Positions 45,345-55,060 are shown, counted from the stretch's first letter. The stretch is 64,000 nt of DNA from Fimbriimonas sp. (GCA_031292555.1 JARLGV010000004.1:109159-173158); one strand, 5' to 3'. Program-made: numbers and translations. Notes: generated by a model from the sequence alone, not told the origin.

Positions 45345-48050
45345 CTACTTGGCCTTGGCAGCTTTCCGAGGCTTCGCCTTCGATGTGCCGGTTGCCTTTT
45401 TGGCAGCCGGCTTTTTGATGCTGGACTTCCGTTTGCCGAGACTTCGCGAGGAAGGTCCAGCCTCACGCTTGGTGTGAAGCATCGCTAACGCCTGATCGGC
45501 CGTGACGTCCTCCGGATTAGAGCCCTTGGGCAATGTCGCGTTGGTCTCGCCATCGGTGATATAGGGACCGTAGCGTCCCGACAGGACCCTAACCGGCCCG
45601 GCTGCCCCCTCCAGAACTCCGAACTCCTTGATCGCCGCTGAGGCAGCACGCTTCGCTCCAAACTTGGGTTGGCTCAAGATATCAACCGCCTGCGCAACAG
45701 TCATCGACTGCGCGCTCCTCCAGTCTTCGATCGTCCTACGCTCGACACCCGATTCCAGATAGGGTCCGAATTTTCCGATCCGGAAAATGATCGGGGATTG
45801 GGTTTCGGGATGGACACCGATCGTCATAGGCAGCGCGCACATGAAGTTCAAGTCGTCCTGACTGAACTTATGAGGATCAACGCCCGGCGGCAAGCTGATC
45901 CACGTTGGCTTGGCCTTGCTTTCGATCTCTTCCGGAGTTCGCTCAACTTCAAGGTAATAGCCTTGCCGGTTGCGCAGCAACAAGCGACGTCCAGTAGAGG
46001 GATCGATTCCAATCGATTCGGTTTCAGGCCGCTTCTGTGCCAGCAGTTCAAGCGCCTTCTCGACGGTCAAGTCGGCCGGAGCAAGATCCTCAGGAACATT
46101 CGCGTAGCGCTTGTTGTCGCCTTCTCCTATTTGAATGAAGGCGTTCCCGTCTTTTCCGTTCCTTACCAAGATCGGCTCACCGGACTCGTCTTGACCCACG
46201 ACGAACGCTGGGTATGGGATCGAGCGCTTTCTCGAATCCACGATTTGTTTGAGCCCCGGCTTCTCGGAGTCGCCGAGGAAGAAGTCAGTTAAGTACTTCT
46301 TCGAGTCCTCTTTGCCTTCGGAGATTTCGTCAAGAGACTCGTCCATCCGGGCAGTGAAGCCAAGGTCCATGAGTTCCTGGAAATTGTTCTCAAGGACCTC
46401 CATCGTCAAGAAGGCTTTAAATGTCGGAACAAGCTGTTTTCCCTGTTTGCGCACATACCCACGATCGACGATCACTGAGATGATAGACGCGTAGGTGCTC
46501 GGCCGACCGATGCCCTGCTCCTCTAGTTTCTTGATCAGCGTGGCGTCGGTATAGCGTGCCGGCGGCTTTGTCTGATGTCCCAAGGCATCGACACCGATCT
46601 GTTGGACCTCCAACCCATCTTTGAGCGTGGGAAGCTTGGCGCCGTTCGCGTCCGCGTCGTCGTCTCGCCCCTCCATATAGACCCGCAGAAAACCGTCGAA
46701 AACAATCTGCTTACCGGTCGCAAGGAACGTAAGTCGCTTGCCGTCGGCCGTCGTCGTTACGTCGGCTTCAGTCCTCAGGACCCGAGCGGGCTTCATTTGA
46801 GAAGCGACCGTTCGTTGCCAAATCAGCGTGTACAGTTTCTGCTGATCCTCGTTCAAAAACCGATGGACTCTCTCTGGGCGCCGGTTCACGTCGGTCGGGC
46901 GAATAGCCTCGTGCGCTTCTTGGGCATTTCGTACTCGGTTTGTGTACACCTGGGGCTTGTCGGGCAAACAATCGCTATATTCCCGTGAAATCAGCTCACG
47001 TATCCGATTCAGCGCTTCACCGCTGAGGGTCAAGCTGTCGGTACGCATATAGGTGATCAGGCCAACCTGCTCGCCACCGAGATCGATACCTTCGTAGAGT
47101 CCCTGTGCGATCCGCATTGTCCGGTCTGCGCTGAATCCGAACTTACGGTTCGCGTCCTGCTGCAGAGTTGTAGTCATGAATGGAGGGGCAGGTCGCTCAA
47201 ATCCCTCGGTCGTTTCCAATCGAGAGATCGTATAGGGTTTGGCCACTCTGGCAGCCCCTGCCAACGACTCCGCCGCCTTCTGGTCAAGGAGGGCGACCTT
47301 TTGACCCTTCCCAACCTTGAGTTCACCGGTCGCGTCGTCGAAATCAGAGCCACTAGCCACCCGAACGCCATCGATCGATTTCAGATCGGCTGCAAAACGC
47401 TGTCTGTCGCACTCCAACTGGACCCGCAAGTCCCAGTAAGACGCTCCACGGAAGTTACGGCGGGCGATCTCCCGCTCCACGATCAGCTTAACGGCGGGAC
47501 TCTGAACGCGCCCCGCGCTGAGGTTCTTTGTCACGCGAGACCACAGCACAGGGGATAGGGTGTACCCATAGAGCCGGTCTAGGATTCGTCGTGTCTCTTG
47601 CGCTTCCACAAGGCAGGTATCGACTTGCCGAGGAGACTCCATCGCCTTGAGGATGGCTTCCCTCGTAATCTCGTGGAAAGCAATTCTCTTGATCTCGACG
47701 TTCTTGTTCGGCTTCAGAACTTCGAGAAGGTGCCACGAAATTGCCTCACCTTCTCGGTCTTCGTCAGTTGCGAGTACCAGTGTGTCCTTGCCTTTTAGGG
47801 CGTCACGCAACTTCTTGACCTGGGACGCCTTCTCGGGCGGGATCTCGTAATACGGCTCGAAGTTGTTGTCGACGTCGACGGCATAGTCGGACCACCACTT
47901 TTTTCGAAGTTCAGGTGGTAGCCCCTTTGCGTTGGGCATCAAGTCGCGAATGTGCCCTACGCTCGCTTGGACGTCATATTCGCCCCCGAGGTAGCTGCCG
48001 ATGGTCTTCGCCTTTGCGGGCGACTCGACGATGACGAGTTTCTTTGCCAT
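45345..48050 (-). CDS. topA: DNA topoisomerase I
   Basis: The protein has 901 residues. The TOPRIM domain starts KKLVIVESPAKAKTI and the catalytic tyrosine is Tyr334 in GLITYMRTDS. Instead of the cysteine zinc fingers of the E. coli enzyme, the C-terminus has several repeats of the Topo_C type (FRIGKFGPYLESG and SGRYGPYITDGET), then a Lys/Ala-rich tail of about 30 residues that probably binds DNA without sequence preference. The enzyme relaxes negative supercoils. Its start is 279 bp from the divergent transglutaminase gene. Confidence 0.98.
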   Translation of the reverse strand: MAKKLVIVESPAKAKTIGSYLGGEYDVQASVGHIRDLMPNAKGLPPELRKKWWSDYAVDVDNNFEPYYEIPPEKASQVKKLRDALKGKDTLVLATDEDREGEAISWHLLEVLKPNKNVEIKRIAFHEITREAILKAMESPRQVDTCLVEAQETRRILDRLYGYTLSPVLWSRVTKNLSAGRVQSPAVKLIVEREIARRNFRGASYWDLRVQLECDRQRFAADLKSIDGVRVASGSDFDDATGELKVGKGQKVALLDQKAAESLAGAARVAKPYTISRLETTEGFERPAPPFMTTTLQQDANRKFGFSADRTMRIAQGLYEGIDLGGEQVGLITYMRTDSLTLSGEALNRIRELISREYSDCLPDKPQVYTNRVRNAQEAHEAIRPTDVNRRPERVHRFLNEDQQKLYTLIWQRTVASQMKPARVLRTEADVTTTADGKRLTFLATGKQIVFDGFLRVYMEGRDDDADANGAKLPTLKDGLEVQQIGVDALGHQTKPPARYTDATLIKKLEEQGIGRPSTYASIISVIVDRGYVRKQGKQLVPTFKAFLTMEVLENNFQELMDLGFTARMDESLDEISEGKEDSKKYLTDFFLGDSEKPGLKQIVDSRKRSIPYPAFVVGQDESGEPILVRNGKDGNAFIQIGEGDNKRYANVPEDLAPADLTVEKALELLAQKRPETESIGIDPSTGRRLLLRNRQGYYLEVERTPEEIESKAKPTWISLPPGVDPHKFSQDDLNFMCALPMTIGVHPETQSPIIFRIGKFGPYLESGVERRTIEDWRSAQSMTVAQAVDILSQPKFGAKRAASAAIKEFGVLEGAAGPVRVLSGRYGPYITDGETNATLPKGSNPEDVTADQALAMLHTKREAGPSSRSLGKRKSSIKKPAAKKATGTSKAKPRKAAKAK

Positions 48051-48329
48051 GTTGTCTTTAATGAGCCGATTTCCTAATTCGTTCGCGCGCCCTTTCGGAA
48101 ACCTGACTGCATTCTTGCTCCAAACGTTGATGTCGGCACTAAACTTTAGGGCCTTGGCACTCTACTTTCGCGCCGAACGGCATGTCAAGCCACAGTTTTC
48201 ACTGACATCTTGGGACTGACAAACCTGTGGACGTGCGTAGTAACCAAAAATGATCAGGACGGGAAAGGTAAAACCGCCGGACGAGTCGAGAGGCTATCCT
48301 ACCCGGAAGAATCCACACCGATAGAGAAG

Positions 48330-49742
48330 ATGAGAACATTTATCGCCTTGTGCATGTTGGTTGCTTGTTGCCAAACATTCGCCGAAACGACCTATTTGGC
48401 GCTTTATTTGAAGGGCAGCAAGATCGGCTACGCATCGTATGCATCGGCCAATTCCACTTACATGGGCAAGTCTGCTGTCGAGAGCATCTCCACGACGGTC
48501 ATGGATACTAGCCTTTTAGGCACGTCGATGGTAATTCGGATGGACTCCAAGTCTTGGACGACTAAGTCCGGCAACCCCCTTCGCATGTGGTCCGATACCC
48601 GCAGCGGAGGTCGCACCAGCAAAGTAGATGCGATATTCGGCGTAAAGTCAGTCGCCATGCACATCGTAAATGAGGGAATCTTCTCGGATCGGTCGCTGCC
48701 GATACCGGTCGGTGTCCCCGTCGTCGACGATCCCCTCACCCTTGTACTTGGGCGTGGAATGAAAGTCGGTTCGACGAAGTCGTTCTACGTTCTCGATCCG
48801 ATGACCGCCTCCTTCATCAAGAACGATGTGAAGTTCGTCGGCAACGCCGTTACGACGGTGAACGGAAAATCGCGGCACGCAAAACTGATCGAAGTGACCG
48901 ACACCCGGTCGTCGATGAGAGTTTTTGTCGGCATGAAGGGCGAATTGGTGCGCGTCGATGGACCTGCCGGCATTTACATGCTGCCAGTTTCGAGGTCCGT
49001 GGCCCTTGCCAAGAACTCGGAGTATGCGTCGTCGACCGACTTGGCCTACTCCACGAGTCTGAAGCCGGACAAAACCATCGAGGATCCCGCCGAGACAACC
49101 CGTCTCAAACTCCGAATCGTCGGACCCGATCTGTCTCGCGCGCCCTCGGACACCCATCAGACGATTACGAAGAGCGGTCCAGGTTGGCTTGTCGACGTTC
49201 ATCCCGTCAAAGTGCGGACCGAGGCGGCTGTGCCCATTTCGGTGGCAGCAAAATCCAAGGCAGCATGGTTGCAGCCGAGCCTGTACATTCCGTGCCGCGC
49301 CAGTCGTTTTCTCCAACTCTCCGCCAAAGTGGTAGGGGGAAAAAAAGATGTTCCGTCTGCCACCCTTGCGATTCAGCGATTTGTCTACGAAAATATGAAG
49401 CCTAACGCGGGAATTGGCGTCCTGAGAGACGCAACCGACGTCTTGAACTCAAAAGAAGGTGTTTGTCGCGACTACGCCATACTGACGGTCACGTTGCTTC
49501 GAGCGGCTCAGATCCCGGCTCGGCTGGCAAGCGGCTTGGTCAACTGGGATGGGGAGTTTTACTATCATGCTTGGGCAGAGGCCTGGGATGGTTCAAACTG
49601 GATAGGAGTGGATTCGACAACGGACCAGGCTCAAGTGTCGGCGTGTCACATAAAGCTTGGTGATGGGAACGTAGATACTGCGTTTTCGTTTACTTTCTTG
49701 GAGAAAGCAAAGCTTCAGGTTCTTGAGGCGCGTAAGGAATAA
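48330..49742 (+). CDS. Exported transglutaminase-like protein
   Basis: The protein has 470 residues from the ATG at 48330, where a signal peptide begins (MRTFIALCMLVACCQTFAE); the frame is open upstream to 48210 but adds only a polar stretch. The C-terminal transglutaminase core has the triad Cys379 (GVCRDYA), His413 (YYHAWAEAW) and Asp428 (VDSTTDQ). The N-terminal 300 residues are beta-rich and unlike a named family. Such bacterial proteins can act as proteases or cross-linking enzymes of the envelope. It is followed by the PIN-TRAM gene 5 bp later, so the two are likely cotranscribed. Confidence 0.9.
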   Translation: MRTFIALCMLVACCQTFAETTYLALYLKGSKIGYASYASANSTYMGKSAVESISTTVMDTSLLGTSMVIRMDSKSWTTKSGNPLRMWSDTRSGGRTSKVDAIFGVKSVAMHIVNEGIFSDRSLPIPVGVPVVDDPLTLVLGRGMKVGSTKSFYVLDPMTASFIKNDVKFVGNAVTTVNGKSRHAKLIEVTDTRSSMRVFVGMKGELVRVDGPAGIYMLPVSRSVALAKNSEYASSTDLAYSTSLKPDKTIEDPAETTRLKLRIVGPDLSRAPSDTHQTITKSGPGWLVDVHPVKVRTEAAVPISVAAKSKAAWLQPSLYIPCRASRFLQLSAKVVGGKKDVPSATLAIQRFVYENMKPNAGIGVLRDATDVLNSKEGVCRDYAILTVTLLRAAQIPARLASGLVNWDGEFYYHAWAEAWDGSNWIGVDSTTDQAQVSACHIKLGDGNVDTAFSFTFLEKAKLQVLEARKE

Positions 49743-49747
49743 CAAGG

Positions 49748-50962
49748 ATGAAGGGACTGCCAAAAGGAAGGAAAGTGCTGCCGCTACTGGCTGGCCCAAA
49801 AGCGGCGGCAAGAACGATCACCGTTCTCGCATGCGCAGTGATCGGAGCGATTCTTCTCGGTTCGGTAGCTCCCGCGATTCTCGATTGGCTCTACCAACTG
49901 ATCGTCAACCTCCTTAACAAGGGTAAGGGGGCGAGCGACCTAAGTGTTACAGAGCCCCTCAAGAAGTCCGTCTTTACGACCTTTCCGCCGTTCGCCGTGC
50001 TCGGAGCCATTCTCGGCGCGTTCCTCGGACTTCGATTCGTGCGAGGGCTCGAAAGGATCGGCAGTCGATGGGATCGGATGGAAATCGGCGATAAGGTCAC
50101 CTTCTTCGTGGGCATCTTCGCCGGCCTAATCGCGTCTGTTCCGCTCCTGCTGATGTTTCAGGCTCTCGAGTTGCCTGGACAATACCGCCTGCTTTTGATC
50201 CTGGGTGTCACCGTTGGCTTTGGGGCTCTCTCTGTCTACACGCTTCAATCGATGGCTGAGATTCTCCCTTGGACCAGGGGAACTGTGCGACGCCGGCGTA
50301 GCGGCATCAAGTTGCTTGACACTAACGTGATCATCGATGGCCGAATCTACGATGTCGCAAAGACTGGTTTCCTGTCGGGTGAGATGTACGTTCCGGGCTT
50401 CGTCCTCGAAGAGCTTCAGTACATTGCCGACAGCCACGATGCGCTAAAGCGACAACGAGGAAGACGTGGCCTCGAAGTACTCAATCACATGCGGAATGAG
50501 TTCGATGTTCAAACTCAGGTCCACGATAAACTCGCACCTGAACAAGGGGACGGGGTCGATTCTCGACTTGTTCGCCTAGCAAAGGCAATTGGAGCCGATA
50601 TCGTGACGAACGATTTCAACTTGCGCCGAGTCGCCGAGTTTCAGGACGTACACGTCATGAGCCTGAACGACCTGGCCCTGGCCCTTCGGCCGAATGTGCT
50701 TCCGCAGGAAACATTCGAATTGACGATTATCCGCGAGGGAAATCAGGTGGGCCAAGGAGTCGGCTATCTCGAAGATGGAACGATGGTCGTCGTCGAAAAC
50801 GGAAAGCCGCACGTAGGTGAAACGGTCGAGATCGTCGTCACCCAGGTGATTCAGACAGAACGTGGAAAAATGATTTTCGGCGAGGTAGACACAACCGAAC
50901 CACCCCCACCTTATGAGATACGAGCCCGGCGCAAACCTACCTCGCCACGCAATGGCCTGTGA
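49748..50962 (+). CDS. PIN-TRAM domain membrane protein, YacL-like
   Basis: The protein has 404 residues. Four membrane helices (about 24-44, 81-97, 115-137, 147-165) precede a PIN nuclease domain with Asp191 (LLDTNVIIDGRI), Glu221-Glu222 and Asp in TNDFNL. A TRAM domain forms the tail (about 325-385). The layout matches YacL of Bacillus and PIN/TRAM proteins of Thermus and Cyanobacteria, which are thought to be RNA-cutting or RNA-binding. As in other bacteria it sits directly before ispD, here with a 4-bp GTGA overlap. Confidence 0.94.
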   Translation: MKGLPKGRKVLPLLAGPKAAARTITVLACAVIGAILLGSVAPAILDWLYQLIVNLLNKGKGASDLSVTEPLKKSVFTTFPPFAVLGAILGAFLGLRFVRGLERIGSRWDRMEIGDKVTFFVGIFAGLIASVPLLLMFQALELPGQYRLLLILGVTVGFGALSVYTLQSMAEILPWTRGTVRRRRSGIKLLDTNVIIDGRIYDVAKTGFLSGEMYVPGFVLEELQYIADSHDALKRQRGRRGLEVLNHMRNEFDVQTQVHDKLAPEQGDGVDSRLVRLAKAIGADIVTNDFNLRRVAEFQDVHVMSLNDLALALRPNVLPQETFELTIIREGNQVGQGVGYLEDGTMVVVENGKPHVGETVEIVVTQVIQTERGKMIFGEVDTTEPPPPYEIRARRKPTSPRNGL

Positions 50963-52104
50963 TAGTCGTTGCCGCCATTCTTGCGGCCGGAAGAGGCACG
51001 CGGTTCGGCTCGGACAAGACTACGGAGATCTTGGGAGCCAAGCCAGTTTGGCGATGGTCACTGGACGCCTTCCTCGAGCATCCAGACGTAGATTCTGTTT
51101 TGCTTATCTGTTCGCCCGACCGTGTCGAGTACATGGCTACGCAAGTCGGCGAACGAGTCCGCGTTATCGCGGGCGGCGCCACCCGGCAAGCAAGCTCGCG
51201 AGCAGCCGTCGAGGCGTCGCCGAACGCCGACATAATTCTCATCCACGATGCCGCGCGGCCGTTTGTCACCCAGCGCATCATCTCCGAAACAGTCTCCGCG
51301 ATTGAGCGGAAGGGGGCGGCCGGCGTTGCCGTCAAAGTGATCGACACGATCAAGGAGGTCGGGCCAAACACTATTCGGACATTGAATAGGGACGAGCTCA
51401 TTGCCATGCAAACGCCCCAAGGCGCCCGAAGGGAAATCCTCGATCGCGCCCACAAAGGGGCCAAGGCAGATGTCACTGACGAGATGTCGCTCTTCGAAGG
51501 TATTGGGGTACACCCGGAGATCGTGGAAGGCGACCCCAACAACTTCAAGATCACGACGCCAGCAGACTTGGAGCGAGCCAGGGCGGCTCTCCAATACGCT
51601 GAGTCGAGAACGGGCATCGGATACGACATTCACCCGTTTTCGGATGACCCCGCACGGGACCTCTTCCTGGGAGGCATCCACTTCCCCGACCACCGAGGAC
51701 TTGAGGGTCATAGCGACGCCGATGTGCTTCTGCACGCCGCCTGCGACGCTCTGCTCGGCGCAGCCGGTCTCGGCGATATTGGCGAGCATTTTCCCAACAC
51801 TGATCCTGAATGGAAGGGTTGCCGGTCAACGGTCTTTTTGGCAAAGTGTGCCGAACTGGTGAGAGTCGCGGGATGGTCCATCGTTAATCTGGATGTGACA
51901 GTAATTGCCGAGACACCCAAAATCATGGAGCGGGCCCCCGAGATAAGGTCGGTCATCGCAAGCGGGCTAAAAATCGACGATTCTCGTGTTAGCGTCAAAG
52001 CGACGACCAACGAGCGCCTCGGAGCTATCGGGCGAGGCGAGGGAATCGCCGCAATGGCGATCGCCACAATTCGAGGGGGACAGCCCGCAAACGAACCAAG
52101 TTAG
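50959..52104 (+). CDS. ispDF: Bifunctional IspD-IspF enzyme
   Basis: The protein has 381 residues from a GTG. IspD (about 1-215) keeps the CTP-binding AAGRGTRFG and ends ITTPADLERA. IspF (about 219-378) has GIGYDIHPF, with Asp223 and His225 as metal ligands, and ATTNERLGAIGRGEG. The pair makes methylerythritol cyclodiphosphate for isoprenoid synthesis. The fusion lacks IspE, which acts between the two steps and must be encoded elsewhere. The gene overlaps the preceding PIN-TRAM gene by 4 bp and the convergent comF-like gene by 4 bp. Confidence 0.97.
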   Translation: MIVVAAILAAGRGTRFGSDKTTEILGAKPVWRWSLDAFLEHPDVDSVLLICSPDRVEYMATQVGERVRVIAGGATRQASSRAAVEASPNADIILIHDAARPFVTQRIISETVSAIERKGAAGVAVKVIDTIKEVGPNTIRTLNRDELIAMQTPQGARREILDRAHKGAKADVTDEMSLFEGIGVHPEIVEGDPNNFKITTPADLERARAALQYAESRTGIGYDIHPFSDDPARDLFLGGIHFPDHRGLEGHSDADVLLHAACDALLGAAGLGDIGEHFPNTDPEWKGCRSTVFLAKCAELVRVAGWSIVNLDVTVIAETPKIMERAPEIRSVIASGLKIDDSRVSVKATTNERLGAIGRGEGIAAMAIATIRGGQPANEPS

Positions 52105-52748
52105 TCGAGGGGGTCGCCGCAAAAAGCCATGACACCGACCTCCAGGGCCCCTCGGAGTTTGAGCACTTTCGCACATTCCCGAGCGGTCTTCCCGCTTGTC
52201 ACCACATCGTCGATCAGGAGGATTCTCTTGCCCTCCACGTCCCGAATGACTTCAAACGCACCCTCTAGGTTCTTCAAGCGCTCATCGGTCGACAATCCCG
52301 CCTGAGGTCTCGTCGCTCTTGATCGCCGCAGGCAGGCTGCCCGGTTGGGCAACCGTTCGGCCAGCACGTCTGCCTGATTAAAGCCTCGCGAGGCGAGCCG
52401 AGTCCAATGAATGGGTATGGGGGCGGCCAAGTCGAATTCCAGTCCTTCGTCGACGATTGCTCCAGCGATCGCATAGGCCATGAATGGGGCTAACGAGGTT
52501 GCTCGATTGTATTTCAATCGCCTAACCGCCTGCCCGGCGCGGCCCGGATATCGATAGATTGTGGCGCGGAAGTCCACCGGTCCGTCTTTCCAGTAGCTAA
52601 ACACGGGGTCGGCCGCTTCCATCTCAGCTATGCACTGAATGCACGGATTGGATTTTGAAAGCGAGCGGCACAGCGCGCATTTAGGCGGATAGACCGTGTC
52701 CAGGATAGTGCTAGAGAAGCTGATCCATAAGTCTGAGGCTTTTGACAT
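52101..52748 (-). CDS. ComF-like phosphoribosyltransferase
   Basis: The protein has 215 residues. A four-cysteine zinc ribbon (Cys24, Cys27, Cys36, Cys39) leads into a PRTase domain with the PRPP motif ILLIDDVVTSGKT (about 176-188) and the FNQADVLAE stretch typical of ComF/GntX. ComF helps natural transformation in some bacteria, but the enzymatic role is not settled. The first 38 bp overlap the preceding DUF1854 gene, and no later start codon is available that would avoid it. Confidence 0.92.
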   Translation of the reverse strand: MSKASDLWISFSSTILDTVYPPKCALCRSLSKSNPCIQCIAEMEAADPVFSYWKDGPVDFRATIYRYPGRAGQAVRRLKYNRATSLAPFMAYAIAGAIVDEGLEFDLAAPIPIHWTRLASRGFNQADVLAERLPNRAACLRRSRATRPQAGLSTDERLKNLEGAFEVIRDVEGKRILLIDDVVTSGKTARECAKVLKLRGALEVGVMAFCGDPLD

Positions 52749-53253
52749 CGAGGTCCTCCAGCTTTAGAATCTCGAACCTCGCTCCATCCACACTCATGAT
52801 CTGCCAGCGACCAGGTGTCGTCTCATGAGCGCTATCCCGCCAGTTGCGAACGTAGAACCGGGTCGCTCCACGTTGCGTCTGGACATCGAATCGCCACATT
52901 CCCGCCTCGGAGCGAAGTCCGTCGATTCGTGAGATGTGAGGCGTGAAGTAGCGCCGATCGAGTTGTTCATTGAAAATCGCCATACTCTCGGCATCAAGGC
53001 CGTGGGTCGTGCGAAGTACGCCTTGCTCCTTCCCCGCTCCATCCAGAATCGACACGTAGAGATTCGGGTTGCTAAGCGGAAAGGCCCGTTTGATGACGGC
53101 TGAGAGAATTACATACTCATCCACAACTTCGACACGTGGATGGAGAGCCCCAGGAGACCGAAAGGCTCGAATTTCATTAGGCTCGAAATAACGGACAGTG
53201 GTGCCGGACACTGACTCAGTATGAATGCACAGGCAAGTTCGACGACCCCTCAT
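52711..53253 (-). CDS. DUF1854 family protein
   Basis: The protein has 180 residues. Several stretches fit DUF1854: KRAFPLSNPNLYVSILDGAG, the acidic-aromatic DRRYFTPHISRI, and the end RFEILKLEDLDVKSLRLMDQLL-like segment. Members are found near cyanophycin-metabolism genes and ABC transporters in some bacteria, but neither is present here. It overlaps the comF-like gene by 38 bp, which suggests coupled expression. The N-terminal 15 residues are Cys/Arg-rich and may not belong to the protein. Function unknown. Confidence 0.82.
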   Translation of the reverse strand: MRGRRTCLCIHTESVSGTTVRYFEPNEIRAFRSPGALHPRVEVVDEYVILSAVIKRAFPLSNPNLYVSILDGAGKEQGVLRTTHGLDAESMAIFNEQLDRRYFTPHISRIDGLRSEAGMWRFDVQTQRGATRFYVRNWRDSAHETTPGRWQIMSVDGARFEILKLEDLDVKSLRLMDQLL

Positions 53254-53304
53254 CGATCAAACTTGCCAGGCTTTTTGACGTGCCTCTGCAGACCGCCAGG
53301 CTTT

Positions 53305-53577
53305 TTAGGCCTCACGAAACTGCGAAAAGCTGGGTTCGAATGGAATAAGGCCCAACCGAGTCGCCGCACGAAATGCCTGAACCCTGTTGTTGACCTGTAA
53401 CTTGTCGTAGATGTTGGCTAAATGGAAATCGACTGTACGCTTAGAAACGTAGAGTGCATCGGCCGCCTCCTTACTGCTGCACCCTTGCGCGATAAGGCTG
53501 AGCACCTCTATCTCGCGTTTCGTCAAACGAATGGCTCGCTGAGCGCGTTCAATCGTGAATGCTGAATATCCTGTCAT
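53305..53577 (-). CDS. Single-domain LuxR/GerE-type regulator
   Basis: The protein has 90 residues from the ATG at 53577, which has a GGGGTGG ribosome-binding-like stretch; the frame is open to 53766 but that part has no family likeness. Almost the whole protein is one LuxR-type helix-turn-helix (LTKREIEVLSLIAQG...SKRTVDFHLANIYDKL). It lacks a receiver or ligand domain, as in GerE. It would bind DNA as a dimer; its signal is unknown. Downstream lies the DUF1854-comF pair on the same strand. Confidence 0.85.
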   Translation of the reverse strand: MTGYSAFTIERAQRAIRLTKREIEVLSLIAQGCSSKEAADALYVSKRTVDFHLANIYDKLQVNNRVQAFRAATRLGLIPFEPSFSQFREA

Positions 53578-53735
53578 AAACCACCCCGATATTACGTTCG
53601 CTTGGCACCGACCCAATAAGGAATCGAACGCCAAAACCAAGTGGTTGAGAGGCACTGCAAGCAGTTTCCATCGAAACCCAAACACCCGCAGTACCAAACT
53701 GCCGCACCCCTGAAAAGCGGAGAACCACCCCCATT

Positions 53736-53766
53736 GTGTTGAATGCGAGATTCCTCGCATTAACAC
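53736..53766. repeat. 13-bp stem hairpin between galK and the LuxR-type gene
   Basis: GTGTT-g-AATGCGAG (53736-53749) pairs with CTCGCATT-AACAC (53754-53766), leaving a 4-nt loop and one bulged G. There is no T run on either side, so it is not a standard terminator. It could be an operator, or an RNA structure in the leader of the LuxR-type gene. Confidence 0.5.
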
Positions 53767-53844
53767 CGATATTGTCCGTGAAGTTTGCCCCTCGTGGAGA
53801 TGTACTTAATCCTTTTTGCGAAACACACCGCACAGGTAGACCTA

Positions 53845-54987
53845 CTAGGCTTCCACGATGCGCGCACCATCAACAACCTTGCACGACATTGCCTCTCCTT
53901 GGACCCCGGTCGCAAGCTTGTATAGACCTAGTACAGACTCGGTGAATGCATCTACCAGGTTTGTTTTGACAAGAGCTACACAAGCTCCCCCAAAACCGGC
54001 TCCCGTCATACGTGCACCAACGCAGCCAGGGGAAGCCCAGGCCGCTTGAGCCATCGCATCCAATTCATCGCAGCTGACCTGATAATCCAGGCGCAAGCTT
54101 TGGTGGCTTGCCTTCATCAGTAAGCCGATCTCGCCAAAATTCCCCTGGGCAAGCGCATCCTTGAATTTCAGGCACCTCGCATTCTCCGAAACCACATGCT
54201 TCGCCCGACGATAAACGACGTCGGTCATCTTGGACTTGTTTACGTACAGCATGTGCTCATCCGCGTCGCGTAGTTTGCCTACCCCCATTAGTTTGCTAGC
54301 TTCTTCACATTGCGAACGCCTTTCGTTATATGCCGATGTCGTCAGCGCTCTCTCCTTCTTCGTGTCGCAAAGAACAATGGTAAGCCCGTCCGGTACGTGG
54401 GCGTATTCGACGTCAAGGCTGCGCGTATCGAGAAATATCGCGTGGCCCTCCTTTCCCAGAGCACAAGCCATCTGGTCCATAATTCCGCAGTTGACTCCCA
54501 CGAACTGATTTTCGCACCGCTGCCCTAGGATGGCTAACTCCCGATTGCCCAGAGCGAGCTTTGCGAGATGACTCCACGTGACGCCGAAGGCAAGTTCAAT
54601 GGCGGCGCTGCTGCTCACGCCGCTCCCGATGGGAATCGTACTATCGACGACGGCTTCCAAGTTTGGGAGTTGAATGCCGGACTCCTGGGTGATCGCCCAA
54701 CCCATGCCTGCCGGATATTTGCTCCAATTCGTAGTGAATTTTGGCGCCACCCTGCCTACTCTGAACGGAACGCCTTCGCCAGTCTGCACCGAAAGAGTCA
54801 GTGTCTCGGGCTCCTTGACCGAGGCCGCCACATACATCCCGCGGTCGATCGCGGCCGGGAAAACGAAGCCGTCGTTGTAGTCGGTGTGCTCGCCGATCAG
54901 GTTGATCCTTCCGGGAGAGATTGCGATGATTTGCGGCTCGTGGCCAAAGCGTTCGACGAACTTCGAGCGTACGTTTTCGACAGACAT
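53845..54987 (-). CDS. galK: Galactokinase
   Basis: The protein has 380 residues from the ATG at 54987; the open frame to 55143 adds an unlikely N-terminus. The three GHMP kinase motifs are present: GRINLIGEHTDYNDGFVFP near the N-terminus, the ATP loop GSGVSSSAAIELAFG and the C-terminal GAGFGGACV. It phosphorylates galactose for the Leloir pathway; galT and galE are not in the window. It is divergent from the M20 peptidase gene. Confidence 0.95.
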   Translation of the reverse strand: MSVENVRSKFVERFGHEPQIIAISPGRINLIGEHTDYNDGFVFPAAIDRGMYVAASVKEPETLTLSVQTGEGVPFRVGRVAPKFTTNWSKYPAGMGWAITQESGIQLPNLEAVVDSTIPIGSGVSSSAAIELAFGVTWSHLAKLALGNRELAILGQRCENQFVGVNCGIMDQMACALGKEGHAIFLDTRSLDVEYAHVPDGLTIVLCDTKKERALTTSAYNERRSQCEEASKLMGVGKLRDADEHMLYVNKSKMTDVVYRRAKHVVSENARCLKFKDALAQGNFGEIGLLMKASHQSLRLDYQVSCDELDAMAQAAWASPGCVGARMTGAGFGGACVALVKTNLVDAFTESVLGLYKLATGVQGEAMSCKVVDGARIVEA

Positions 54988-55060
54988 TCCAACTGGGTTA
55001 ATACCCGGAAATCCAGACCCTTCACCGCTTGAGTCTCTATCTGGCTCGCAAGTCCCTGGG

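Noticed and set aside
48245..48310. Possible c-di-GMP-I riboswitch before the transglutaminase gene
   Set aside because: A GGTAAAACC-like stretch and a GGCTATCC stretch are suggestive, but the conserved GGGACGCAAAGC core is missing, so the match is too weak to call.
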